Shown: positions 24,319-34,081, numbered from the stretch's first letter. The stretch is DNA of 49,774 bases from Arthrobacter cryoconiti (GCF_020905375.1 NZ_JAJJBU010000011.1:1-49774), one strand, 5' to 3'. Numbers and translations are program-made. The notes: generated by a model not told the origin, from the sequence alone.

Positions 24319-24351
24319 TGTCTCAGGTGTGTCCCAGGTGTGTCTCAGGTG
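24319..24351. repeat. Three 11-bp direct repeats in a divergent promoter region
   Basis: TGTCTCAGGTG (24319-24329), TGTCCCAGGTG (24330-24340) and TGTCTCAGGTG (24341-24351) stand head to tail between the divergent pabC-like gene and cardiolipin synthase. One-turn spacing puts every copy on the same helix face, as for OmpR/PhoP-type direct-repeat operators. A regulator is not identified; slippage is the alternative. Confidence 0.6.
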
Positions 24352-24421
24352 CGTCACAACCAGGCTGATCGCGCCCAGCCGGTAGGCTGGGCTCACCCAC
24401 GTTGGCGACCAGGAGGCCTGC

Positions 24422-25900
24422 TTGATTTGGACGACGTTGACAGTGCCCACACCCAGTGCGTGGGTGTCTGTGCTGGTGGTGCTCGCGGACCTCATTATTC
24501 GCATCGTCGTGTTGGGTGTGATCCCCGGCAATCGCCGCCCCACGACAGCGATGGCATGGCTGCTGTGCATCTTCTTTCTGCCCTACATTGGCTTCTTGCT
24601 GTTCCTCATGTTCGGAAATTTCCGGCTTTCGCGGCACAGGCGTCAGACTCAAGACTCTGTCAACATCCGCATTGTAGAAGGCACCGCCGAAATTGCTAAG
24701 CAGGTGCCCGCCTATGACGGTCCAGCCTGGATAAATTCCGCCGTCGAACTTAACCGGAACTTGGGGTACTTTCCTGCATTGGGCGGGAACCAGGTACAGC
24801 TAGTGCGCGGCTATCAAGAGTCTTTGGACGCCATGGCCGCGGAAGTGCGCACCGCCACTGACTACGTTAACGCTGAGTTTTACATCATGAGCTCAGACTC
24901 GGCAACGGAGAACCTGTTCCGGGAATTGGAGGCGGCTGCGCAACGTGGCGTGCGTGTCCGCGTGCTCTTTGACCATATCGGTTCGCTGCGGGTTCCGGGC
25001 TACCGTGGGATGATCCGCCGTCTGGAAGGCAGCAAGATCTTGTGGCGGCGTATGCTGCCCCTACTACCCGTAAGAGGTCAATGGCGCCGCCCAGATCTGC
25101 GCAATCACCGCAAAATTCTGGTGGTGGATGGGCGAGTTGGCTACACAGGTTCACAAAACCTCATAGAGCCGACGTATCGCAAGAAACACAATGCCAAGAT
25201 TGGCCGTCAATGGGTGGAACTCATGGCCAGGCTGGAAGGTCCGATAGTGGGGACGCTGAACGTCATGTTCGCCACCGACTGGTCCAGTGAGACGGAGGAA
25301 AACCTCGAATCGCAGCTCGCGACGCACCATTGGAACTCATTCACCGGCGGCGTGCTGTGTCAGGTTGTGCCCAGCGGGCCAGGTTTTGTCACTGAAAACA
25401 ATTTACGGCTGTTCAACACTTTGCTGTATTCGGCGCAGGAACGAGTCACTATCTCCAGCCCGTATTTTGTGCCGGATGACTCCCTGCTTTACGCGATTAC
25501 GACGGCGGCCCAGCGCGGGGTCCACGTGGAGCTATTTGTGTCCGAAGTTGGAGATCAGTTCTTGGTCCATCATGCTCAGCGTTCCTATTACGAGGCCTTG
25601 TTGAAGGCAGGGGTGCGGATCTTCCTGTACCCCAAACCGCTGGTACTGCACGCTAAGCACTTTACTGTTGATCAAGACGTGGCGATCATCGGCTCCTCCA
25701 ACATGGACATGCGTAGCTTTTCCCTCAACCTTGAAGTGTCCGTGATGATGATCGATAAAGATGTGGTCAAACAGATGCACGAGGTTGAAGAGGAGTACCG
25801 GAGCGTTTGTCGGGAACTGAACTTGGAAGAGTGGGTAAACCGGCCCATCCTGGCCAGATACGTTGACAACGTTGCTCGACTGACGGCGACGGTTGCTTAG
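24422..25900 (+). CDS. cls: Cardiolipin synthase, phospholipase D type
   Basis: The 492-residue membrane enzyme joins two phosphatidylglycerols to make cardiolipin and glycerol. Two N-terminal helices (about 13-34 and 42-65) are followed by two PLD catalytic motifs: His229-x-Lys231-x4-Asp236 and His410-x-Lys412-x4-Asp417, each followed by GSxN (GSQN and GSSN). The TTG start at 24422 is supported by AGGAGG at 24411-24416. The length is normal for ClsA-type enzymes. It is divergent from the pabC-like gene and convergent with pabB, and it uses the same phosphatidylglycerol pool as the aminoacyl-PG synthase-like gene upstream. Confidence 0.93.
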   Translation: MIWTTLTVPTPSAWVSVLVVLADLIIRIVVLGVIPGNRRPTTAMAWLLCIFFLPYIGFLLFLMFGNFRLSRHRRQTQDSVNIRIVEGTAEIAKQVPAYDGPAWINSAVELNRNLGYFPALGGNQVQLVRGYQESLDAMAAEVRTATDYVNAEFYIMSSDSATENLFRELEAAAQRGVRVRVLFDHIGSLRVPGYRGMIRRLEGSKILWRRMLPLLPVRGQWRRPDLRNHRKILVVDGRVGYTGSQNLIEPTYRKKHNAKIGRQWVELMARLEGPIVGTLNVMFATDWSSETEENLESQLATHHWNSFTGGVLCQVVPSGPGFVTENNLRLFNTLLYSAQERVTISSPYFVPDDSLLYAITTAAQRGVHVELFVSEVGDQFLVHHAQRSYYEALLKAGVRIFLYPKPLVLHAKHFTVDQDVAIIGSSNMDMRSFSLNLEVSVMMIDKDVVKQMHEVEEEYRSVCRELNLEEWVNRPILARYVDNVARLTATVA

Positions 25901-25948
25901 TAGGCGCACGGTTCACAGCTCACAGTCCAAGTCCTGGACACGGCGTTT

Positions 25949-28045
25949 CTAGCTTGGGAACTCTGCCCCGAGCGTTGAGAGAACACCGTAAGCCTTAGCC
26001 TGGATCTCCTGCCACTCCGCTTCGTCGTCGGAGTCGGCCGTAATGGCACCTCCGACTCCCAGCGACAGGTGCGTGCCGCCGTCGTCGGCCGTTACGAGGA
26101 CGAGCGTGCGGATCGTGACGGATAGATCCGTGGCGGCATTGAGGGAAAAATAGCCGATTGCCCCGGAATATACTCCGCGGGGCCCAGATTCCAATTCTTC
26201 CAAAATGGACATGGTGCGTATCTTGGGTGCGCCTGTCATTGACCCGGCCGGAAATGCCGCGGCCAGGGCCTGCGCGCGTGAGCGCCCCGGAGCCAGCCGT
26301 GCCTCGATCGTGCTCACCAGCTGATGAACGCTCGCATAACTTTCAAGGGCGCACAGTCGTGGGACGGTGAGAGTATCCGGCAAGGCAAAGTGGGAGAGAT
26401 CGTTGCGCAGCAGATCTACGATCATCACGTTCTCCGCCCGGTCCTTTTCCGATGTGCACAGATCGTGGCGCAGCGCGGCGTCCACCGTTGGGTCCCGGTC
26501 ACGGCGACGCGTACCCTTAATGGGCTCGGCACGCATCAGCCCAGCCGAATCCATGCGCAGGAACCGTTCCGGCGACGTGCTGCACACGCTCAGCGATCCT
26601 AAGCGCAAGAACGCAGCAAATGGTGCCGGACTGCGTCGGCGCAGGGCACGGTACGTTTCCCACGCATCGATCTGTTCCAGGGAGTGCGCACGCAACTGTG
26701 TGGTCAAGCACACTTCGTAGGAATTTCCCTCCCGAATCTCCTCGTGGGCTGCTGCGATCATGTCTTTATAGCGGCGCTCCGTGTCCCGCAGAGTAAAAGT
26801 GGGTGACGGAGTCAGAGTAGTTCGCGGCGTGGGGGCAGAGGCAGGAACAGGGACAGCGGGTGCCGCAGCCAGCACCCGATGAACGTGCCGCAGCCAAAGA
26901 GCTGCCTCGTCCGGGGAAGATTGGTTATTGGGGTCCACCAGGGTCAACAGGAACAAACACCTCTCCTGGTGGTCGAACACGAGAGCCCGGCCCGCGAACA
27001 GCAGCATTGCCGAAGACTGTGGTCCCGGGTCTAGAGGATCTGCGGCGTTCTGCGTTCTCCGCATGCTTTCTTCCTTGAGCTCGTAGCCGAGCCAGCCGAG
27101 CCAGCCGAGTGTGAATTCGCCAGGATAGTGTGCAGGGGCTCGCACGGCCTTTCTACCCCACACGGTATCCAGCCAACGAAAAAATGGTGCCCGGATACGG
27201 GTGGTGACTTCGCCGGAACGTACCGTCGTGACGCCAGCGCTGTGCTCGGCCGTGCGGCCAAAGCTTCCTGATTCATCAGCCATGATGGAAAAACGTGCGC
27301 GACCGGTGGGCTGATCGAGCGCGCCCGCCTGGTCTGCGATTGAACTATCCAGCCATACGGCGTTCCCTGATTCCCCATACAAGGCAGCGAACATTCCTTC
27401 GGGCTCGGGATAGTTTTGTATCCGCTCCACGCTAAGTTCTAACCCACGGCGCCGTGCCAGTTCCGGTGCCAGCAGGGATTCCAGTGTGGCAAGTTCCGTC
27501 AGTGCTGCGAGTACGCGCTCCGGTGACGCACCAACCCCGCGCGAGGTGTCCACCACGATGTCCGCGGCAGCGGCGGCGTCGTGGGCAAAAAATAGCTCCT
27601 CCGCAGTGGCCCAACGGTCCCAAAACGGTGCGTAGGTGTCCCCATCACGTTCCATGGCCCGCTCCTTGCGGACAGAGGAGGGGGCGTCCACCCAAATGAA
27701 CGCATCCAGCAGATCCCTGGCCCCGAGGTGAGCAGCCCCCACCCCTTCCACCAGTACGACGTCGGCCGCAACGGTAGTGCGGGAGGCGCCGTCCTTCCCA
27801 TTGGCCCAGTCCCATGCCGTCCAGGTTGCGCTAAGTCCGCGATGCAGTGGGGTCAAGACGGTGGTGATGTAGCGGTCCACGCCGTCGGCGAGCCCATCCC
27901 AGCCCGGGTAAATATCCTCAAGGTGGAACAGAGACACGCTCCGGTGGCGGCGCAACAGGGCTGCCAGTTCCACGGCGAGCGTCGTTTTTCCTGAGCCGGA
28001 GCGGCCATCGATGGCGATGATGACCGGGCGGCGGGCATTAGTCAC
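25949..28045 (-). CDS. pabB: Aminodeoxychorismate synthase component I (PabB) with N-terminal P-loop kinase-like domain
   Basis: The 698-residue protein has two parts. Residues 1 to about 185 look like a uridine-kinase-type P-loop NTPase, with Walker A GRSGSGKTT (14-22) and a DxxYPGWDG stretch after HLED. From about residue 200 to the end it is a chorismate-binding enzyme; PIKGTRRR (Lys510) is the signature that separates PabB from TrpE (PIAGT). The C-terminal motifs AGSMTGAPK and YSGAIGY are normal. It makes aminodeoxychorismate from chorismate with a PabA glutaminase, not found in this window. The kinase-like domain has no known place in this pathway. The GTG start at 28045 lacks a ribosome binding site and overlaps a short upstream frame. 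Confidence 0.88.
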   Translation of the reverse strand: MTNARRPVIIAIDGRSGSGKTTLAVELAALLRRHRSVSLFHLEDIYPGWDGLADGVDRYITTVLTPLHRGLSATWTAWDWANGKDGASRTTVAADVVLVEGVGAAHLGARDLLDAFIWVDAPSSVRKERAMERDGDTYAPFWDRWATAEELFFAHDAAAAADIVVDTSRGVGASPERVLAALTELATLESLLAPELARRRGLELSVERIQNYPEPEGMFAALYGESGNAVWLDSSIADQAGALDQPTGRARFSIMADESGSFGRTAEHSAGVTTVRSGEVTTRIRAPFFRWLDTVWGRKAVRAPAHYPGEFTLGWLGWLGYELKEESMRRTQNAADPLDPGPQSSAMLLFAGRALVFDHQERCLFLLTLVDPNNQSSPDEAALWLRHVHRVLAAAPAVPVPASAPTPRTTLTPSPTFTLRDTERRYKDMIAAAHEEIREGNSYEVCLTTQLRAHSLEQIDAWETYRALRRRSPAPFAAFLRLGSLSVCSTSPERFLRMDSAGLMRAEPIKGTRRRDRDPTVDAALRHDLCTSEKDRAENVMIVDLLRNDLSHFALPDTLTVPRLCALESYASVHQLVSTIEARLAPGRSRAQALAAAFPAGSMTGAPKIRTMSILEELESGPRGVYSGAIGYFSLNAATDLSVTIRTLVLVTADDGGTHLSLGVGGAITADSDDEAEWQEIQAKAYGVLSTLGAEFPS

Positions 28046-28139
28046 GCGTGGGCTCGCGCAACTCAGGGGTGGCGGCGGAACGTGCTGCGCCGCTGGCCGC
28101 CGAGTTCCAGGGCGTGTCGCTGCGGTACAGGGTCCTCAT
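28038..28139 (-). CDS. Possible 33-residue leader ORF upstream of pabB
   Basis: An ATG at 28139 opens a frame beginning MRTLYRSDTPW and ending TRD. Its TAA stop (28040-28038) overlaps the pabB start by 8 bp. Because pabB has no visible ribosome binding site, this frame could drive coupled translation. It has no recognisable family and no strong ribosome binding site of its own, so it may be chance. Confidence 0.22.
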   Translation of the reverse strand: MRTLYRSDTPWNSAASGAARSAATPELREPTRD

Positions 28140-28184
28140 GAACAAAGTCTATCTAGACGCAGGAGCCGAGTTGGCCCGAAGGTT

Positions 28185-28523
28185 CTAGAAAGGTGGATGG
28201 CCGTGTAGCTGGACGTATTTGCGGTACCAGGGCCAACGGACTGCCGCGATGACGATCATCCAGACGCCGAGTCCGGCGCTGATGAGCAATATCCAGACGC
28301 CAGCAGCCAACCCTTCTGAACCGGCCCCTGCCGTGTAGAGCAGGGCAATAATACCCAAGGAAACGAAAACCAGACCATAAATCAGAGCGCCAAGCGGATA
28401 CTGCAGGCCCGGCAGCCGGTATGGACCTCCGGTCTGGCGCCGGCTCATCCACGGCATGGGTTCGCGAAGGCTGGCCGCGTCACTTGAAGGCACGGGGGGA
28501 TGGCCGAATCCGTTGGTGTTCAC
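28185..28523 (-). CDS. Small two-helix membrane protein, unknown function
   Basis: The 112-residue protein has a polar, Pro-rich N-terminus (1-40) and two hydrophobic segments (about 43-64 and 71-95), the second followed by RWPWYRKYVQLHG. I do not recognise a named family. Codon use looks like that of its neighbours, and the frame ends cleanly before pabB. It may be cotranscribed with the lysE-type gene upstream (85-bp gap). Confidence 0.6.
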   Translation of the reverse strand: MNTNGFGHPPVPSSDAASLREPMPWMSRRQTGGPYRLPGLQYPLGALIYGLVFVSLGIIALLYTAGAGSEGLAAGVWILLISAGLGVWMIVIAAVRWPWYRKYVQLHGHPPF

Positions 28524-28608
28524 GTAGTGGATTCTGCCGGGAAACGCAGTAGCTGTGCAAGTTCTGCGAGCAGGGCAGCACCGGAAACGCCCTGTCGTTC
28601 ATGCCGGC

Positions 28609-29229
28609 TTAGATCAGTGCTAACAAAATGCCCACGCAAATGAACAAAATGCCGAAGATGCGGTTGAGGATCAGCTGCCCGCGATCGCTGGTGGTCAGGT
28701 GTTTAAGTTGCTTGGCGCCCGCCGCAAAAATGAACCACATAACAAGGATGTCAATGACGACCACGGTGGCCGTCAACTCCACGTACTGTGTCATCAACGG
28801 CCGCTCCGGCCGGATGAACTGAGGCATGAACGCGAGGAAGAAAACAATAGCCTTGGGGTTGAGAAGGTTCACCCACAGCCCGCGGCGGAACATCGAAAAA
28901 CCCGACTCGACGGCGGCAGGTGAGTCACCGGCGTCGTCCTTCTCGGTCTTCGCTAATAATTTACGAATCCCCAGATACACCAGATACGCGGCGCCCACAT
29001 AGCGGACCAAGGCAAAAAGGAAGGGCGAGCTAGATACCAGCAGACCCACACCAGCGGCCACGATGATCACGTGGATTACCAGGGCCAACTGCTGGCCCAA
29101 GATGCCCCAGAAGGAGCGCCGGAAGCCGGATGAAAGCGCGTTGGACATGGTGTTGATGGCGCCCGCGCCCGGCGTCAGACTGATCATTGCGCCGGCACCG
29201 ACCAGGCCCAGCCATAAGGTAAATTCCAC
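28609..29229 (-). CDS. LysE/RhtB-family amino-acid exporter
   Basis: The 206-residue membrane protein has six predicted helices. It carries the family signature LTPGAGAINTMSNAL in the first helix region and GLWVNLLNPKAIVFFLAFMPQF in the middle. LysE/RhtB proteins export amino acids such as lysine, homoserine or threonine; the substrate here is not determinable. The start is GTG at 29229. The slightly atypical PGAG (PGP is more usual) is within family variation. Confidence 0.9.
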   Translation of the reverse strand: MEFTLWLGLVGAGAMISLTPGAGAINTMSNALSSGFRRSFWGILGQQLALVIHVIIVAAGVGLLVSSSPFLFALVRYVGAAYLVYLGIRKLLAKTEKDDAGDSPAAVESGFSMFRRGLWVNLLNPKAIVFFLAFMPQFIRPERPLMTQYVELTATVVVIDILVMWFIFAAGAKQLKHLTTSDRGQLILNRIFGILFICVGILLALI

Positions 29230-29282
29230 CAGCCAAGCTTACGGTCTGCAGGACGGCGTCATTTTCGCCACACTACGGCGCA

Positions 29283-30122
29283 TTAGGCTCGAGCGATTAT
29301 TTGCCCGTTTGGCATGACAAACCAGCCATCAGGGGACTGGCCCCACTCCCGCCATCCCGCTGCAATCCGTGCCAAGGCGGCATTGTCCGCGAGCCCGTAA
29401 GCGATGGCCTGTTCGGCAAACGCAGACTTTTCCACTCGATCCGACCACACCCCTGCCAGCCATGCGCGCTGCTCAGTTGTTGCGTACAGCCAGTTGTTGC
29501 TTGAGGGAGCCACATCAGTAAATCCGGCGGCGTGCGCCCAATGGATGAGTCGCCGTCCGGCGTCGGGCTCGGCATCGTTATGTCGGGCCAGCTGCTGATA
29601 GAGGTCCATCCACTCATCCATGGCAGGAAGCTGCGGGTACCAGGACATGGCGTGAAAATCGGCGTCGCGTACTGCCACCACCCCGCCGGTTCTAGCAACG
29701 CGGCGCATTTCCCTAAGCGCCGCAACGGGATCACTGACGTGCTGCAGAAGCTGATGGGCGTGGACCACGTCAAAGGTGTCTGCCGCGAAGTCCATGGCGT
29801 ACACATCGCCGGTAGTGAAACTCAGGTTCTCCAGGTGCTGATCGGTGGCCAGCAGTGTTGCCGCGGCAACCACATCCGGGGAACGGTCCATGCCCACCAC
29901 CTGCCCGGGTGCCACCAGCCGGGCAAAGTCAGTGGTGATGGTACCCGGCCCGGAACCAATATCCAGGACTCGCATCCCGGGCTGGAGGTACGGGAGTAGA
30001 TAAGCGGCGCAGTTCTCTGCTGTGCGCGATAGGTGGGATCTCAAAACACTTTCATGGTGTCCGTGTGTGTAGACATCACCGGAGCCGTTGCGGGCGTGAG
30101 CGTTGCTGGCGTGAGCGTTCAT
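29283..30122 (-). CDS. SAM-dependent class I methyltransferase
   Basis: The 279-residue cytosolic protein has the SAM-binding motif I VLDIGSGPGTIT (about 52-63), the acidic residue after beta-2 (VGMDRSPD), and post-motif stretches DVVHAHQLLQHVSDP and AVRDADF, as in UbiE/Coq5-like enzymes. The N-terminal YTHGHHESVLRSH is shared by many actinobacterial homologues of unknown substrate. The first codons contain a 15-bp near-repeat (AACGCTCACGCC twice), and no ribosome binding site is seen, so the exact start is uncertain. Confidence 0.85.
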   Translation of the reverse strand: MNAHASNAHARNGSGDVYTHGHHESVLRSHLSRTAENCAAYLLPYLQPGMRVLDIGSGPGTITTDFARLVAPGQVVGMDRSPDVVAAATLLATDQHLENLSFTTGDVYAMDFAADTFDVVHAHQLLQHVSDPVAALREMRRVARTGGVVAVRDADFHAMSWYPQLPAMDEWMDLYQQLARHNDAEPDAGRRLIHWAHAAGFTDVAPSSNNWLYATTEQRAWLAGVWSDRVEKSAFAEQAIAYGLADNAALARIAAGWREWGQSPDGWFVMPNGQIIARA

Positions 30123-30159
30123 GGGGGGAGCCTACGCCTGCACCGTCAGCCCGTGCCAG

Positions 30160-30180
30160 CGGTTCCACACTGTGGAACCG
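30160..30180. promoter_or_regulatory. Perfect inverted repeat upstream of the methyltransferase gene
   Basis: Arms CGGTTCCACA and TGTGGAACCG surround a single central C. It lies 38 bp upstream of the methyltransferase start and about 100 bp from the dnaK HAIR sites. With no T tract on either side, an operator is more likely than a terminator. Confidence 0.4.
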
Positions 30181-30260
30181 TGCGGGCGCGGGCCCAAATA
30201 CATCCGTTCTTGACACGTGAAACCCCACCCTATGCCGCGCGCTGTTCGCTCTACGTGAAA

Positions 30261-30333
30261 GTTGAGTCGAATACGCTCAACTCTATTTGACACGGAAATG
30301 AGATTGAGTAAAGTTGAGTGCAGAACGCTCAAA
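30261..30333 (+). promoter_or_regulatory. dnaK promoter flanked by two HAIR elements (HspR operators)
   Basis: HAIR1 is GTTGAGT-N7-GCTCAAC (30261-30281) and HAIR2 is GTTGAGT-N7-GCTCAAA (30313-30333), close to the known CTTGAGT-N7-ACTCAAG consensus. Between them is a promoter: TTGACA (30287-30292), 16-bp spacer, TAAAGT (30309-30314). HAIR2 overlaps the end of the -10 and HAIR1 lies just upstream of the -35, so bound HspR should block RNA polymerase. HspR is encoded last in the same operon, forming the classical DnaK-HspR feedback loop. Confidence 0.88.
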
Positions 30334-30396
30334 CCCGCTGATTGGGCGAACTTGGGGCCATCCGGCTTCAGGACTTGTTGAGGCAGCGGCCCATGA

Positions 30397-32277
<1,881 letters not shown>

Positions 32278-32279
32278 TC

Positions 32280-32852
32280 ATGGCTGATTCGCAAAACTCT
32301 GAAGAGATTCCCGAAGAGAATCCCGACGACGCTGCTGCCAAGAACACCGACGCCGAAGGCGATGCACTTTCTCAAGCCGAAGATATCCTCAACGGTGTTG
32401 AGGTACAGCCGGAGGACTCAGTGGTTCAGGGAGCGGCCGGAGATGCAGCAGAACTGAAAAACGATCTGCTGCGCCTACAGGCTGAGTACGTCAACTACCG
32501 CAAGCGCGTCGAGCGCGATCGGGCCGTTGCCGGACAGATGGCCGTGATCGGCGTTTTGAACTCCCTGCTTCCGGTTCTGGACGACATTGACGCTGGGCGA
32601 ACCCATGGCGATATTGTCCAGGGCCCGTTTGCCTCGATCGCGACTAAGCTGGAAACTGCTTTAGAGACGTATGGTCTAGAACGGATCGACGCCGTTGGTG
32701 TCCCGTTCGACCCCACCGTCCATGAGGCTCTCATCCAGCAGGCTTCGGCCGACGTCGAGATTGACACTGTCAGTCAGGTGTTGCGCAAGGGCTACAAGTC
32801 TGGGGACCGGATCCTGCGCGCTGCGCAGGTAATCGTCTCCGTGCCGGAATAG
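32280..32852 (+). CDS. grpE: Nucleotide exchange factor GrpE
   Basis: The 190-residue protein has an acidic, disordered N-terminus (1-55), a long coiled-coil helix (about 60-85, LLRLQAEYVNYRKRVERDR) and a C-terminal beta domain ending VLRKGYKSGDRILRAAQVIVS, the GrpE signature region. It releases ADP from DnaK. It begins 2 bp after the dnaK stop. A 202-bp spacer with repeats separates it from dnaJ. Confidence 0.96.
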   Translation: MADSQNSEEIPEENPDDAAAKNTDAEGDALSQAEDILNGVEVQPEDSVVQGAAGDAAELKNDLLRLQAEYVNYRKRVERDRAVAGQMAVIGVLNSLLPVLDDIDAGRTHGDIVQGPFASIATKLETALETYGLERIDAVGVPFDPTVHEALIQQASADVEIDTVSQVLRKGYKSGDRILRAAQVIVSVPE

Positions 32853-32872
32853 TCCCCAGTTCCTCCCCGAGC

Positions 32873-32970
32873 TCGCAAGCTCACTCGGGGGCCCTCGGAA
32901 CTGTGGGCCCACCAGTTCGTTCCAGGTGGTCGCAAGCTCACTCGGGGGCCCTCGGAACTGTGGGCCCACC
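32873..32970. repeat. 41-bp direct repeat (two copies) in the grpE-dnaJ spacer
   Basis: Two identical 41-base copies, 32873-32913 and 32930-32970, begin TCGCAAGCTCACTCGGGGG and end GTGGGCCCACC; their period is 57 bp. The sequence before and in copy 1 can form a CCCCGAG/CTCGGGG hairpin with an inner GAGCT/AGCTC helix. The spacer otherwise holds only the dnaJ ribosome binding site. It could be an RNA processing or attenuation site, or a mobile intergenic repeat. Confidence 0.85.
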
Positions 32971-33054
32971 CAAGCGCTCCCCGGTGGTCGCGTGCTCTTT
33001 CACAGGGCACCCGACCGCCGGCAGCAAACTACTAACTATTGAACAGGAGGCGTC

Positions 33055-34038
33055 TTGGCAAGTCAGGATTGGGCAGAGAAGGACTTCTACAAGATCCTTG
33101 GGGTGTCCAAGGATGCGTCGGACGCCGACATCAAGAAGTCGTACCGCAAATTGGCCCGCAAGCATCACCCTGACACCAACGCCGGGGACCCCAAAGCTGA
33201 AACAATGTTTAAGAACATTTCAGAGGCGTACTCGGTGCTCTCGGATAAAGAGGACCGCGAACAGTACGACGCTATCCGTGCCATGGGTGGCGGGGCCCGT
33301 TTCAGCGCCGGAGGTGCTGGCGGGCAAGGTGGTCCGACGGGTTTTGAGGACGTATTTGGTGACATCTTCGGTGGTGGACGCGGCGGTGCCCGGCGCAGTT
33401 CCCCAGGATATGGCGGCTCCGGACTACCTCCAGAATTCGCCGACCTCTTTGGTGGCGGTGGGGGCGGCTTTGGCGGCTTCCAAGCTGCGCCGTCGAAGGG
33501 TGCCGACCGGACGGCGTCGACCACTATTTCCTTCGGTGGATCCATCAACGGAACCAAGATAGGCCTGCGTGAACCCAGTGGGGAAACCATTGACGTGCGT
33601 ATTCCGGCCGGTATCAAGGATGGCCAGAAGGTCCGCGTCAAAGGAAAAGGGCAGTCCGGCTCGGGTGGCTCCGGCGATCTGGTGGTCAGCGTGCACGTCA
33701 AGCCTCACGACTTCTTTGTCCGTGACGGCAATAATATTCGTATCCACGTTCCGGTCACATTCCCCGAAGCTGCCCTCGGTGCGGACATCAGCGTCCCCAC
33801 CCTGACCGGGGACACGGTCCGAGTCCGGGTCCCTACCGGAACTCCGTCTGGGCGTACCCTGCGTGTCAAGGGTGCCGGAGTGAAGACTAAACAAGGTGCC
33901 GGTGACCTTCTGGTCACAATTGACGTGGCGGTGCCGCAAAAGCTCACTAAGGAAGCCGAAGAGGCAGTCAAGGCCTTCGCCGCAGCGACCTCTGACGGGG
34001 ACCCCCGCGGCCATCTCGCGGCAAAAGCCAAGCTCTAG
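33055..34038 (+). CDS. DnaJ-type J-domain co-chaperone lacking the zinc finger
   Basis: The 327-residue Hsp40 has a J domain (about 10-75) with the HPD motif in RKHHPDTNAG, a Gly/Phe-rich segment (about 80-150) and a C-terminal substrate-binding domain pair (about 155-310). The four CxxCxGxG zinc motifs of canonical DnaJ are missing, and I find no cysteine in the protein. This makes it a class II (CbpA-like) co-chaperone although it sits at the dnaJ position. The TTG start at 33055 follows AGGAGG (33045-33050). It stimulates DnaK ATPase and delivers clients. Confidence 0.93.
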   Translation: MASQDWAEKDFYKILGVSKDASDADIKKSYRKLARKHHPDTNAGDPKAETMFKNISEAYSVLSDKEDREQYDAIRAMGGGARFSAGGAGGQGGPTGFEDVFGDIFGGGRGGARRSSPGYGGSGLPPEFADLFGGGGGGFGGFQAAPSKGADRTASTTISFGGSINGTKIGLREPSGETIDVRIPAGIKDGQKVRVKGKGQSGSGGSGDLVVSVHVKPHDFFVRDGNNIRIHVPVTFPEAALGADISVPTLTGDTVRVRVPTGTPSGRTLRVKGAGVKTKQGAGDLLVTIDVAVPQKLTKEAEEAVKAFAAATSDGDPRGHLAAKAKL

Positions 34039-34081
34039 TAGCCAGTTTCCGAACTAGATAGCGCAAGGAAAGGAGATCGCA

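Noticed and set aside
23674-24699. Plus-strand open frame of 341 codons across pabC and the start of cls
   Set aside because: It is antisense to the PLP enzyme and out of frame with cls; its Arg/Gly/His-rich translation is typical of a shadow frame in GC-rich DNA.
25949-28045. TrpE (anthranilate synthase component I)
   Set aside because: The active-site motif is PIKGT, not the PIAGT of TrpE, and no trp genes are adjacent.
32873-32970. Two 41-bp repeats separated by 16 bp as a mini-CRISPR
   Set aside because: Only two copies, a 16-bp gap too short for a spacer, location inside the dnaK operon and no cas genes.
32903-33562. Plus-strand open frame of 219 codons through the grpE-dnaJ spacer and dnaJ
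   Set aside because: It overlaps dnaJ in another frame with a poor translation; the dnaJ frame has J-domain motifs and a good ribosome binding site.
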